A stretch of 58,724 bases of DNA, taken from assembly GCA_021832085.1 (NCBI GenBank), contig JAKBLM010000022.1:1-58724 (forward strand), written 5' to 3'. The DNA comes from Acidobacteriota bacterium. Its GTDB lineage: Bacteria; Acidobacteriota; Terriglobia; Acidiferrales; UBA7541. Each line of letters starts with the position of its first letter. Within the stretch, counting starts at the first letter, position 1. Below the pieces are notes generated by a model. It saw only the letters and a program-made list of their open reading frames with translations. It had not been told where the DNA came from and made no database searches. The translations under genes were made by a program, and so were the position numbers. This document shows positions 22,355 through 30,912 of the stretch, in pieces.

Positions 22355-24958
22355 TTATTCGTAGCGGAGAGAGGCCGCCGGATCGAGTCGCGCCGCACGC
22401 CGGGCTGGCAGATAGCACGCGGTGAGCGCCGTCAGCAGGATCGCCGCCGCGGCCGCGGCGTAGCTGAGCGGATCGGTCGGCCGGATGCCGTAAAGATAGC
22501 TTTGGAGCACCCGCGTTACGCCCCAGGCTCCCCCGAGCCCCAACGCCAACCCCGCAACCGTCGCGAGCGCCCCTTGCCGCACCACCATGCCGAGCACGTC
22601 TTCGCGCTGCGCGCCCAGCGCGAGACGCACGCCGATCTCGTGCGTGCGTTGCGTTACCCAGAAGGCCGCCACGGCGTAGACGCCGATCAGAGCCAGCAGA
22701 AGTGCCAAAGCTGCGTAAGCACCAAGCAGAAGTGTCCGGAACAGCGGTTCGACCTTGTCGCTCCAAATGTCCTGGTCCATCGTGCTCGCGCCCGCAAGCA
22801 ACTGGCTGCGGTCCACGCTCCAGACGGCTTTGCGGATCATTGGCAGCAGATTCGCCGGTTTACGTTCCGTGCGCACCAGCAGCACGCCGTAATCGGAAGG
22901 CTGCTGATAGAGAAGCAGGTAGATTTCCGCCTGCACTGGCTGGCCAAACAGGGCCCTCGTATCGCCGACCACGCCAACGATGCGCCAGATCCCCTCGGCC
23001 GGTTTGTTGGGGAATTTCACTTCCTGTCCCAGCGGGTTTTTGTGCGGCCAGAAGCGTCGTTCCATCGTTTGATTGATGATGGCAACTTTCGGGGTGCCCA
23101 GGCTATCGTCCGGCCCAAAGTCCCTTCCCCGAAGAACAGGAATTTTCAGCGTGCGAAAATAACTCGGGCCTGGCGTTTCCACCTGCAGACTCACCTCTCG
23201 CCCCCTAACGACCGCGATTTCGAACATGCTTCCAACGAAAGGCGGAACGTTTGTAACCGTGGCAGAGCTCACGCCGCGGACGGAACGGACCCTTTCGAGG
23301 ACATTCCGAAAAAACATGGCCTGTGCGGCGGGCGACTTGTATTGGCGAGAGAGCGGAATATTCACCTCGACGACGTTGTGCGGATCGAAGCCCAGGGTTC
23401 CTCCGGTCAGCCGGTAAAAGCTGCGAAGGAGGAGCGCCGAACCGACCAGCAGAACCGTCGCCAAGGCGACCTCTACCGCTACCAGGACAAAGCGCAGCCG
23501 CTCCCGTCGCATATGGCCGAAAACACCCATGCCCGGAACGCCCTCTTTCAGCCAGACGTTCAAGTCAAGCTTCGACGCCCCAAGGCTTGGCAGCAGGCCG
23601 GCAAGAACGCCGGCCAGCAGAGCGAGAAATAGCGTGAACCCGAGTATGCGCGGATCGATTCCCAGATTTTCCGTTCGCGGCAACAGTGCTCCGCCCGCGT
23701 GCTTTAAAAAGCCGACCGCCCAGACTGCGCCACCGAGGCCGAGCGCCGCCCCGGCCATGGACATCAGCAGACTTTCCGTCAGCAACAGCCGGATGATTCG
23801 GCGGCGAGTGGCGCCGAGTGTCAAGCGGATGGCGATCTCCTTTTGCCGACGCATGCCGCGCGCCACCAACAAGCCGGCGATATTGGCGCACGCGATCAGC
23901 AGCACGAACCCGGCTGCTCCCAGCAGCGCGAGAAGCAGCGCGCGCTCGTGACCGACCACCTGGTCCAACAGGCTGACTGCCTGCAATCCCCAGCCGCGCT
24001 GGCTCGGATATTGTTCGGTCACCAGCTCGGCGGTCGAACGCAGATCGGCCCGCGCCTGATCGATCGTGACGCCGGGCTTGAGCCGCGCGATCATCGTGAA
24101 CCCGTGCCACGACGCAACGCGGCTTTGATCGCTTGGCATCACGAGCGGCAACCAGAGGTTCGTTTTCACCGGGAAATCGAAGCTGGCAGGCATGATGCCG
24201 ACGATGACATAGGGCTCGTGATCGAGAGTGATCGTTTTCCCCAGGGCGTTCCGGTTGCCGGCGAAATTCTCCTGCCAGAAGTGATAGCTGAGGATCGCAA
24301 CGCGTCTTCCACCGGGCTGCTCTTCGGTGGGAGTAAAGTTGCGCCCCAAGATGGGTTTTACGTGGAAAAGGGGAAACAGGCTGGCGGTGGTCTTAACAGC
24401 GAAAAAAGACTCGGCTTTGTGTCGCGTCGTGTAGACCAGTTGCGAAAAGGTGTAAAGCGCCACTTGCTGAAAGCTGGCACCCCGATCGCGCGTGGCCAGA
24501 TAATCGGCTGGTGAGACGGCGATTTGCTGGGCGCGACCTCGCTGTGTGGACCAGACCTGGACGAGTTCGCTGGAATCGTAATAGTGCAGCGGGCGCAGCA
24601 AGATGCCATCTACGAGGCTGAACATCGTTGTGTTCGCGCCGAGGCCCAGCGCCAGCGTGAGGATTGCGACCAGTGCGAAGCCTGGGGAGTTGCGCAGCAT
24701 GCGAAAGGCGAGACGAACGTCCTGCACGAGCGCTTCGAGGAAGCGGGTGCCCAGCGCCTCGCGGCATTCCTGCTTGAACCGCTCGACGCCGCCGAATTCC
24801 ACTCGCGCGCGGCGCTCCGCCTCCGCGCGCGGGAAGCCGCTCCGCTCCAGGTCGTCGGCGCGATTCCGGATGTGCGCGCGCAGCTCCTCGTCCATCTCGC
24901 TCTCGATGCGCGAGCGGCGAAAGAGCGCCTGCAGTCGAAAGAGCAGATCACGAAACAT
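22355..24958 (-). CDS. ADOP-family permease (MacB/FtsX-like)
   Basis: An 867-residue membrane protein. Residues 1-70 hold the ADOP N-terminal signature (SEMDEELRAHIRNRADDLERSGFPRAEAERRARVEFGG). MacB periplasmic-core and FtsX domains are then repeated, with hydrophobic spans such as LVAILTLALGLGANTTMFS, AAGFVLLIACANIAGLLVA and LALIGVYAVAAFWV. These acidobacterial duplicated orphan permeases look like the membrane half of MacB exporters but occur without an ATPase gene, as here. Substrate unknown. It follows the second permease by 33 bases and shares its PadR-headed transcript. Confidence 0.9.
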   Translation of the reverse strand: MFRDLLFRLQALFRRSRIESEMDEELRAHIRNRADDLERSGFPRAEAERRARVEFGGVERFKQECREALGTRFLEALVQDVRLAFRMLRNSPGFALVAILTLALGLGANTTMFSLVDGILLRPLHYYDSSELVQVWSTQRGRAQQIAVSPADYLATRDRGASFQQVALYTFSQLVYTTRHKAESFFAVKTTASLFPLFHVKPILGRNFTPTEEQPGGRRVAILSYHFWQENFAGNRNALGKTITLDHEPYVIVGIMPASFDFPVKTNLWLPLVMPSDQSRVASWHGFTMIARLKPGVTIDQARADLRSTAELVTEQYPSQRGWGLQAVSLLDQVVGHERALLLALLGAAGFVLLIACANIAGLLVARGMRRQKEIAIRLTLGATRRRIIRLLLTESLLMSMAGAALGLGGAVWAVGFLKHAGGALLPRTENLGIDPRILGFTLFLALLAGVLAGLLPSLGASKLDLNVWLKEGVPGMGVFGHMRRERLRFVLVAVEVALATVLLVGSALLLRSFYRLTGGTLGFDPHNVVEVNIPLSRQYKSPAAQAMFFRNVLERVRSVRGVSSATVTNVPPFVGSMFEIAVVRGREVSLQVETPGPSYFRTLKIPVLRGRDFGPDDSLGTPKVAIINQTMERRFWPHKNPLGQEVKFPNKPAEGIWRIVGVVGDTRALFGQPVQAEIYLLLYQQPSDYGVLLVRTERKPANLLPMIRKAVWSVDRSQLLAGASTMDQDIWSDKVEPLFRTLLLGAYAALALLLALIGVYAVAAFWVTQRTHEIGVRLALGAQREDVLGMVVRQGALATVAGLALGLGGAWGVTRVLQSYLYGIRPTDPLSYAAAAAAILLTALTACYLPARRAARLDPAASLRYE

Positions 24959-24991
24959 AAAGCTTGCCTTCGCTGCCCCGGGTAATCGCCG

Positions 24992-27667
24992 TTATTCGTT
25001 TCGCAACGCCATGGCGGGATCGACGCGCGATGCTCGACGCGCGGGCACGTAGCAGGCAGCCAGGGCCACGAGCACGAGCAGGACGGAAACGCCGAGAAAG
25101 GTGAGCGGATCGTGTGCGCTCACGCCGAAAAGCATGTGCGACATCAGCCAAGTGAGCCCGAGCGCAGCGGCCAAGCCGATTCCCACGCCGGCGAGGGCCA
25201 TCTTCGCTCCCTGGCCAAGCACCATCGCCAGCACGTCGCGCTGCTGGGCGCCGAGGGCGATGCGAATGCTCACCTCGTGCGAGCGCTGGCTGGTGAGGTA
25301 GGAGATCACGCCGTAGATGCCGATGCAGGAGAGCAGCAGCGCTATCCCCGCGAACACGCTGAGCAGAATCATCGCAAAGCGCCGCGCCGCCAGCGAAGCC
25401 GAGATGATGCTCTCCATCGGCTGAGCGCCGAACATGACCAGATCGGGATTAACCTGAGCCAACTGCCGGCGTATCGCCGCCACTTCACTCGCCGGCGCCG
25501 CCCGGGTCCGCGCAACCACTGGCGTGGTGCGCAGCAGGGGCAGGAACCTGGCCGGGACCTGCGAAATCGGCATATAGAACTGGGCCTGGACCGAGGACTC
25601 GGCGGAAGCGAGACCCCATTGCTTCACGTGGCCGACCACGCCCACGATTTCCGGCGTGATGTCGAAAATGGCCAGATGGATGCGCTGGCCGATGGGGTTC
25701 CGATGGCCGAAAAAGAGGCGGGCAAATTCCTGATCGATGATGATCACCGGCGCCGAGTGTTCGTTGTCCTGGGCCGTGAGGAACCGACCGCGGATCAGCG
25801 GGATCTTCATCGCCTTCCGGTAATCCGGCTGCACGGCGTAGAAGAGCGCCTGACTCATTTGCGATTGTGTCGCCGGCTTTGGCTGCCCGGCGACCCAGAA
25901 GGGCAACTCGGAATCGTTCCACATCGGCTGCGAGCCCGCGACCAACGATGCTGCCTGAACGCCGGGAACCGCTTCCAGTTGGCGGCGGATCTGGCGCATC
26001 GCGGTTCGAACGTCGTCAGGCGTTCCGCCGAGCGGCCGCGGCGACGAGATGCTGAAGAACAGTACGTGATGGGGATCGAAGCCAGGATTGACGCTCCAGA
26101 GATTTGCCAGACTCCGGGTCATCAGCCCGGCGCCGACCAGGAGCACCACCGCCAGCGCCATCTCGACGGCGACGAAAATCCGCTGCGTGGCGTGGCGCGC
26201 CCCACTGCCGCCACGGCCACCCTCCTTGAGCGTTTCGCGCAGATCGACGTGCCGCGTACGGAGCGCCGGCGCCAGGCCGAAAAGGATGCCGGAAAGAATG
26301 GAGACGCCCAGGGCGAAGAACAGCACATGCCCGTCCAGATGGACCGAGGAAGCGCGCGGCAGCGCTTCGGGCAGCACGCTCAAGGCCGCCTGCGTTCCCC
26401 ACGCCGCCATCAACAATCCCAGCGCTCCTCCGGCCACCGAAAGCAGCAGGCTCTCTGTGAGCAGTTGTCGGATCACCCGCCCCTGGCTGGCCCCGAGCGC
26501 TGCCCGGATGGCGAATTCCCGCGCCCGGCCCGTCGAACGCGCCAGCAGCAGATTGGCAACATTCGCGCAGACAATCAGCAGGACAAAGCCGACTGCAGCC
26601 AGCAGGATGAGCAGAAGCGGCTGAACGTTGCCGACGAAGTCCTGCTTGAGCGGGATGACCGTGACGCCGGAGTCCTTGTCCGCATTGGGAAACTGCTCGG
26701 CCAGGTGCGCCGCCACCAAGCTCATGTCCGCTCGCGCTTGCACCAACGTCACGCCAGGCTTGAGGCGCCCCACCGCATCCATTCCCATTGCGGCCTGCCG
26801 CTCGCGAAAGATCGGGTTGTTCCACTGACCGATCGGGACAAAGACGTCGCAGTTGGCTTGGAAATTGGCGCTGGGACCGTAGCTGAAATTGGCGGGCATC
26901 ACGCCGACGATGGTGTAGACGGTGTCGTTGAGCGTGAGCGTTTTCCCGACCACGTCGCGCGCACTGCCGAATTTCCGCTTCCAGAACCCGCCGCTCAGCA
27001 ATACTACCGGCCTTCCGTCGAGGCGGTCTTCCTTCGCCGTGAACTGCCGTCCGAGGATTGGCTGCACGCCCAGCAGCGGGAAGAAACTGGCCGACACCCT
27101 CTCCCCTTGCACCTGTTCCGGCTCGCCCCTTCCAGTCAGGTCAAAATATTCGGGCAGGAAAGCGGCCAGAGCGGAAAAGCTGTGGTTGTCGCGAACCCAG
27201 TCCAGGAAATTGGGATAGGAGATGGCGAAGCGACGGAAGTCCTTCGTTTTGGAGTAGATGGCAACCAACCGGTTTGGGTGCTTGTAGGGCAGGGGATTGA
27301 GCAGCACGCCGTTGACCACCGAAAAAAGGGCCGTGGTGGCGCCAATGCCGAGCGCCAGCGTGAGCACGGCGATCAGCGTGAAGCCGGGGGACTTGTGCAG
27401 GGTGCGGACGCCGAAGCGGATGTCCTGCACGAGCGTTTCAAGGAAATGCGTGCCCAGCGCCTCGCGGCATTCCTCCTTGAACCGTTCGACGCCGCCGAAT
27501 TCGACGCGCGCTCGGCGCTCGGCCTGGGCGCGCGGCAAGCCGCTCCGCTCCAGGTCGTCAGCACGATTCCGGATGTGCGCGCGCAACTCCTCGTCCATCT
27601 CACTCTCGACGCGCGAGCGGCGCAAGAGTGCAGCCGCGACGGTCCGCAGGAACGCCAGCGGTTTCAT
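24992..27667 (-). CDS. ADOP-family permease (MacB/FtsX-like), second copy
   Basis: An 891-residue paralogue of the next gene with the same N-terminal signature (ESEMDEELRAHIRNRADDLERSGLPRAQAERRARVEFGG) and two MacB_PCD/FtsX repeats. Spans include LIAVLTLALGIGATTALFS, AVGFVLLIVCANVANLLLARS and GIALLLSCIGIYGVISYLT. The ATG at 27667 follows GGAGGAAG and overlaps the PadR stop (ATGA), so the pair is translationally coupled and PadR probably controls it. Confidence 0.9.
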   Translation of the reverse strand: MKPLAFLRTVAAALLRRSRVESEMDEELRAHIRNRADDLERSGLPRAQAERRARVEFGGVERFKEECREALGTHFLETLVQDIRFGVRTLHKSPGFTLIAVLTLALGIGATTALFSVVNGVLLNPLPYKHPNRLVAIYSKTKDFRRFAISYPNFLDWVRDNHSFSALAAFLPEYFDLTGRGEPEQVQGERVSASFFPLLGVQPILGRQFTAKEDRLDGRPVVLLSGGFWKRKFGSARDVVGKTLTLNDTVYTIVGVMPANFSYGPSANFQANCDVFVPIGQWNNPIFRERQAAMGMDAVGRLKPGVTLVQARADMSLVAAHLAEQFPNADKDSGVTVIPLKQDFVGNVQPLLLILLAAVGFVLLIVCANVANLLLARSTGRAREFAIRAALGASQGRVIRQLLTESLLLSVAGGALGLLMAAWGTQAALSVLPEALPRASSVHLDGHVLFFALGVSILSGILFGLAPALRTRHVDLRETLKEGGRGGSGARHATQRIFVAVEMALAVVLLVGAGLMTRSLANLWSVNPGFDPHHVLFFSISSPRPLGGTPDDVRTAMRQIRRQLEAVPGVQAASLVAGSQPMWNDSELPFWVAGQPKPATQSQMSQALFYAVQPDYRKAMKIPLIRGRFLTAQDNEHSAPVIIIDQEFARLFFGHRNPIGQRIHLAIFDITPEIVGVVGHVKQWGLASAESSVQAQFYMPISQVPARFLPLLRTTPVVARTRAAPASEVAAIRRQLAQVNPDLVMFGAQPMESIISASLAARRFAMILLSVFAGIALLLSCIGIYGVISYLTSQRSHEVSIRIALGAQQRDVLAMVLGQGAKMALAGVGIGLAAALGLTWLMSHMLFGVSAHDPLTFLGVSVLLVLVALAACYVPARRASRVDPAMALRNE

Positions 27668-28005
27668 ACTTCCTCCGGTTGCGTGCCCAGCGCGGAAGCG
27701 ATCGCGGCGGCCAGGCGATTCCAGTCGTCGGCCTCCTGACGCAGGTGCTTGCGGCCCGCTGCGGTCAGCTCGTAGAACTTGGCGCGGCGGTTGTTTTCCG
27801 AGATGCCCCATTTCGCCTTGAGCAATCCCTGGCGCACCAGCCGAAACAGCGCCGGGTAGAGCGCGCCCTGCTCGATCAGCAGCGCGCCACCGGAAATCTG
27901 GCCGATGCGCACGAGAATGCCGTAGCCGTGCAGCGGGCCAAGCGAGACGGCCTTGAGGATGAGCAGATCGAGCGTGCCGGGAAGCAGCCGGGTGTCGGGC
28001 GCCAT
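27664..28005 (-). CDS. PadR-family transcriptional regulator
   Basis: A 113-residue PadR repressor: LLPGTLDLLILKAVSLGPLHGYGILVRI, then the winged helix LLIEQGALYPALFRLVRQGLLKAKWG and the wing NNRRAKFYELTAAGRKHL, ending in a dimerisation helix. PadR proteins paired with ADOP permeases are frequent in Acidobacteriota. The ATG has TTAGGAGG at ideal distance. An interrupted palindrome built from the same CTTAGGA element overlaps its promoter, pointing to autoregulation; the coupled permease genes would respond together. Confidence 0.92.
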   Translation of the reverse strand: MAPDTRLLPGTLDLLILKAVSLGPLHGYGILVRIGQISGGALLIEQGALYPALFRLVRQGLLKAKWGISENNRRAKFYELTAAGRKHLRQEADDWNRLAAAIASALGTQPEEV

Positions 28006-28021
28006 GTGTCCTCCTAAGACG

Positions 28022-28057
28022 CTTAGGAAGCTATACCAGCTTCTCCTAAGCTGTCAA
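28022..28057 (-). promoter_or_regulatory. padR promoter with overlapping operator
   Basis: TTGACA (complement of 28052-28057), 16 bases, TATAGC (complement of 28030-28035). Between and over the -10 lie CTTAGGAGAAGCT (28038-28050) and AGCTTCCTAAG (28022-28032), an inverted repeat with a two-base bulge. A third CTTAGGAG overlaps the ribosome-binding site (28011-28018). A bound dimer would block polymerase. Confidence 0.6.
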
Positions 28058-28220
28058 GGAGAAGAATGCGGACGGCAGGCTGGGCGTCACCGACGGGTTT
28101 CCACACATGGGGTATAGCGGCAGGCCTCAGCCCACCACTTTCCCAGCACCGACAGGCTACCCCTGAGCGAATGGCGTCACAGAAAGCGGCGCGGGCCATT
28201 CCTCTTGCGAGGAACACGCG

Positions 28221-29012
28221 CTACACCACCGAACGGATCATGCCGCCGTCGACCTGGAGGGTGGCGCCGGTGATGTAGGAGGCGGCGTCGGAGAAGAGAA
28301 ACACCGCGGCGCGGGCCAGTTCGGCCGGCTCGCCGTAGCGGCCGAGTGGAATGTTGGCCAGCTGCCGCCGCTGCTGCTCCTCGACCGGAATGCCGAGACG
28401 CCGGCTGGCAGCTTCGTCGATCTGGGCGACGCGCTCGGTGGCGATGCGGCCGGGCACGAGCTGATTCACGCGGATTTTTTTCGGCGCCAGTTCGTTGGCG
28501 AGCGTCTTGGCCAGCGCCGAGACCGAGCCGCGCATCACGTTGGAAAGGCCGAGATTCGAAATCGGCTGCTTGATCGATGAGGAGGTGGGAATCACGATGC
28601 TGCCGCCGCCCCGCTCCGTCATCACCGGCACGACCAGCCGGACCATTCGCACCACGCTCAGCAACAGAAGCTCGAACGCCCGCTGCCAGGATGCGTCGTC
28701 GAAAGCGCTGGCGTCGCCAGGCGGCGGGCCGCCGGCATTGGGATAGAGCAGATCGACGCCGCCGAAGACGCGCATCGTTTCCCGGTGCCAGTTTTCGAGC
28801 GTTTCGGCCGAACGGATATCGGCCGCGGTGGCGCAGACGCTGGCGCCGGTTTCGCGCTCGAGCCGCTCGCCGGCGGCACGCACCGCCTCTTCGTCGAGAT
28901 CAGAGATGGATACCAGGCAGCCCTCGGCACCCAGCTCGCGCGCCACCGCGTAGCCCAATCCCCGGCCGGCGCCGGAAACCATGGCGATTTTGCCCTTCAG
29001 ATGGAAATCCAT
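28221..29012 (-). CDS. SDR-family protein lacking the catalytic Tyr and Lys
   Basis: A 263-residue short-chain dehydrogenase/reductase-like protein. The cofactor motif is GAGRGLG, and LYPNAGG replaces the usual NNAG. Where classical SDRs have YxxxK this protein has SNVMR, so the Tyr is Ser157 and the Lys is Arg161. A subgroup annotated as FabG-like shows this LSNxxR variant, and its reaction is unknown. PGRIATER and the C-terminal ASYITGATLQVDGG are otherwise typical. It overlaps the DapA-like gene by 16 bases, so both are in one operon. The ATG at 29012 has AGGAGG. Confidence 0.85.
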   Translation of the reverse strand: MDFHLKGKIAMVSGAGRGLGYAVARELGAEGCLVSISDLDEEAVRAAGERLERETGASVCATAADIRSAETLENWHRETMRVFGGVDLLYPNAGGPPPGDASAFDDASWQRAFELLLLSVVRMVRLVVPVMTERGGGSIVIPTSSSIKQPISNLGLSNVMRGSVSALAKTLANELAPKKIRVNQLVPGRIATERVAQIDEAASRRLGIPVEEQQRRQLANIPLGRYGEPAELARAAVFLFSDAASYITGATLQVDGGMIRSVV

Positions 29013-29947
29013 GAGTCCTCCTTGTACTCCCGGCGCAGCCAACCGAGCAGGCGATCGAGGGCGGCGAGCGTGGCGGGATCGGGTTTGGCGCCCGGCGCAC
29101 GGATGGCCGCGTCGGCAATCGCGCCGCGGCGCCGCAACACCTCCTTGCGAAGCGCGACACCGAGCAGTTGCTGGAATTCGAAGCGCATCAGCGGAACGTA
29201 GCGGTAAAAGACGTCAGCCGCCTCGTCCGTTTTGCCTTCCTGGTAGAGCCGGACCACGCGCACCAGGATTTCCGGATAGGCGAAGCCGGTCATCGTGCCC
29301 GAAGCGCCGGCGACCAGCTCTTCAAGAAGAAAAACGCCGCCGAGGCCGCCCAGAATCCGCAGCCCTGGCCCGGCTTCGGCCAGAATGCGCGCTGTTTTCC
29401 AAGGCGTCGGCGGGTCTTCGAGCTTGATGGCACGTGCGGCGGGCACCTCGCGGGCAATTCGTGCCAGAATGGCGGGCTCGATCGTGAAACCCTGCACCGG
29501 CGGGTAATCCTGCACAACGATCGGGATGTCGACAGCCGAGGCGAGCCCGGCGTAGAAACCGGTCAGCGCGTCCGAGCTGGGCTGCGCCAGCCGCGGCGGG
29601 CTCACCATCACCGCACTGGCACCGAGCGCCTTGGCGGTGCGGCTGTATTCGATCGTGGTACGCAGGCCGTTGGAGGTGGCCCCGGCGACCACGGGCACGC
29701 GGCCGTCGGCGTGGCGGACAACGGCTTCGAGCACCGTCGACCGCTCTTTTTCGTTGAGCCGGGCGACCTCCGAAGTGACGCCGAGCGTGGTCAGGCCGTT
29801 GACGCCGGCGGACAGATAGAGCTGAATGACGCGGCCCAGGCTGGCCAAATCCAGCTCGCCCGAGCTGTCAAAAGGGGTGGGCAGCACGGAAAAGACCCCG
29901 GCGAAGAGCGGGCCGGGCGGGGACGAGATTGAAGACGAGGATTGCAT
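28997..29947 (-). CDS. DapA-family lyase/deaminase, possibly pyrroline-4-hydroxy-2-carboxylate deaminase
   Basis: A 316-residue TIM-barrel of the dihydrodipicolinate synthase family. Tyr148 (QDYPP) and the Schiff-base Lys175 (AIKLEDPPT) are in place, and the GVTSEVARLNEKER region replaces the GTTGE motif of true DapA. Family members of this kind include the hydroxyproline-pathway deaminase (LhpC) and sugar-acid dehydratases/aldolases. The nearby proline-racemase-family enzyme, proline dehydrogenase and amino-acid permease favour the hydroxyproline role, by inference. The ATG at 29947 follows GGGAGG. A divergent GntR regulator starts 51 bases away. Confidence 0.8.
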   Translation of the reverse strand: MQSSSSISSPPGPLFAGVFSVLPTPFDSSGELDLASLGRVIQLYLSAGVNGLTTLGVTSEVARLNEKERSTVLEAVVRHADGRVPVVAGATSNGLRTTIEYSRTAKALGASAVMVSPPRLAQPSSDALTGFYAGLASAVDIPIVVQDYPPVQGFTIEPAILARIAREVPAARAIKLEDPPTPWKTARILAEAGPGLRILGGLGGVFLLEELVAGASGTMTGFAYPEILVRVVRLYQEGKTDEAADVFYRYVPLMRFEFQQLLGVALRKEVLRRRGAIADAAIRAPGAKPDPATLAALDRLLGWLRREYKEDSWISI

Positions 29948-29976
29948 TTGCGATTGCCTCCCACTAAAATCCGCGA

Positions 29977-29986
29977 TTGTATACAA
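29977..29986. promoter_or_regulatory. GntR operator candidate (TTGTATACAA)
   Basis: A perfect 10-bp palindrome, typical of operators bound by FadR-subfamily GntR regulators, lies between the divergent DapA-like gene and the GntR gene, 12 bases before the latter's GTG. It could control both. Confidence 0.65.
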
Positions 29987-29997
29987 AAAGGAGAACC

Positions 29998-30777
29998 GTG
30001 AAAAGCCGCCATCCTTCGGCCCTCGCTTCAGCTCGGTCTCCGGCCGCCTCGCGCCACCGGAAATCGCCGCCCGCCAAGACTGTCCCGACCGGCTACGAAC
30101 GCAGCGTGGACGTTGCCTACCGCAAGCTCCGCGAACTGATCGTGCGCGGCCGGCTGGCGCCGGGGACGCGCCTGGTCGAGGCCGATATTGCCGAACGGTT
30201 CGAGATCAGCCGGACGCCAGTGCGCAGCGCGCTGCATCGCCTGCTGCAGGAGGGTTACGTGATGGCCGTCCGCAGCGCCCGGCAATCGCGGCTGGCCGTG
30301 GCGCCGCTGACGAAGGAAGACTCCCGCGAACTCTACTGGATTGTCGGACACATCGAAGGGCTGGCCGGAAGGTTGCTGGCCCGCTGCGACCCGCAGACCC
30401 GAGCCCGCGTCATAGAGCGCCTGAAGGCCATCAACGCCGAACTTTCGGTCCTGGCCCAGACCCGCCATGGCGATCCCAGCCGCATCTTCGATCTCGACAT
30501 GGGTTTTCACCGGGTTCTCGTCGAATCCGCCGCCGGGCCGCGGCTGCTCGCCATCCATGCGGCCATCAAGCCGCAAACCGAGCGCTACTGGCGTTTGTAC
30601 GCCAGCGCCATTATAGATGATCTCGGAGAGTCGGTCCGCGAGCACGTGGCGATCATCGAGGGCATCGACAATGGCGATCCGGATGCAGCCGAGCAGGCGA
30701 TCCGGATCAACTGGCAGAGGGGGGCTGAACGGCTCGCCCGCGTCATTGACAGCCTGGGCGAGCGTGGCAGTTGGTAG
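29998..30777 (+). CDS. GntR-family (FadR/FCD subfamily) regulator
   Basis: A 259-residue regulator. The winged HTH (about residues 38-100: VAYRKLRELIVRGRLAPGTRLVEADIAERFEISRTPVRSALHRLLQEGYV) precedes an FCD ligand-binding domain with the Asp/His metal set in DLDMGFHRVLVESA, the H of AIHAAI, and REHVAIIEGI. The GTG at 29998 is chosen for AAGGAG eight bases upstream; a TTG at 29977 would overlap the operator. Likely effector: a proline or hydroxyproline intermediate, judged from context only. Confidence 0.9.
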   Translation: MKSRHPSALASARSPAASRHRKSPPAKTVPTGYERSVDVAYRKLRELIVRGRLAPGTRLVEADIAERFEISRTPVRSALHRLLQEGYVMAVRSARQSRLAVAPLTKEDSRELYWIVGHIEGLAGRLLARCDPQTRARVIERLKAINAELSVLAQTRHGDPSRIFDLDMGFHRVLVESAAGPRLLAIHAAIKPQTERYWRLYASAIIDDLGESVREHVAIIEGIDNGDPDAAEQAIRINWQRGAERLARVIDSLGERGSW

Positions 30778-30912
30778 TACCCCGGCGTCAGTCGGGAATT
30801 GACCGGCCGCCTATCGGGCCGGTTTGGAGAAGGGGAAGGGAACACCGGGGCCCCACCGGTCGCGGCGCAACCGCCGCAGCGAAACGAAAACTCTCTTTGG
30901 ATAGGATTCCTC

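Noticed and set aside
25112..27739. 875-codon open frame antisense to the second ADOP permease
   Set aside because: Composition is that of an antisense shadow (His/Arg/Gln-rich without fold features); the opposite strand encodes a clear permease.
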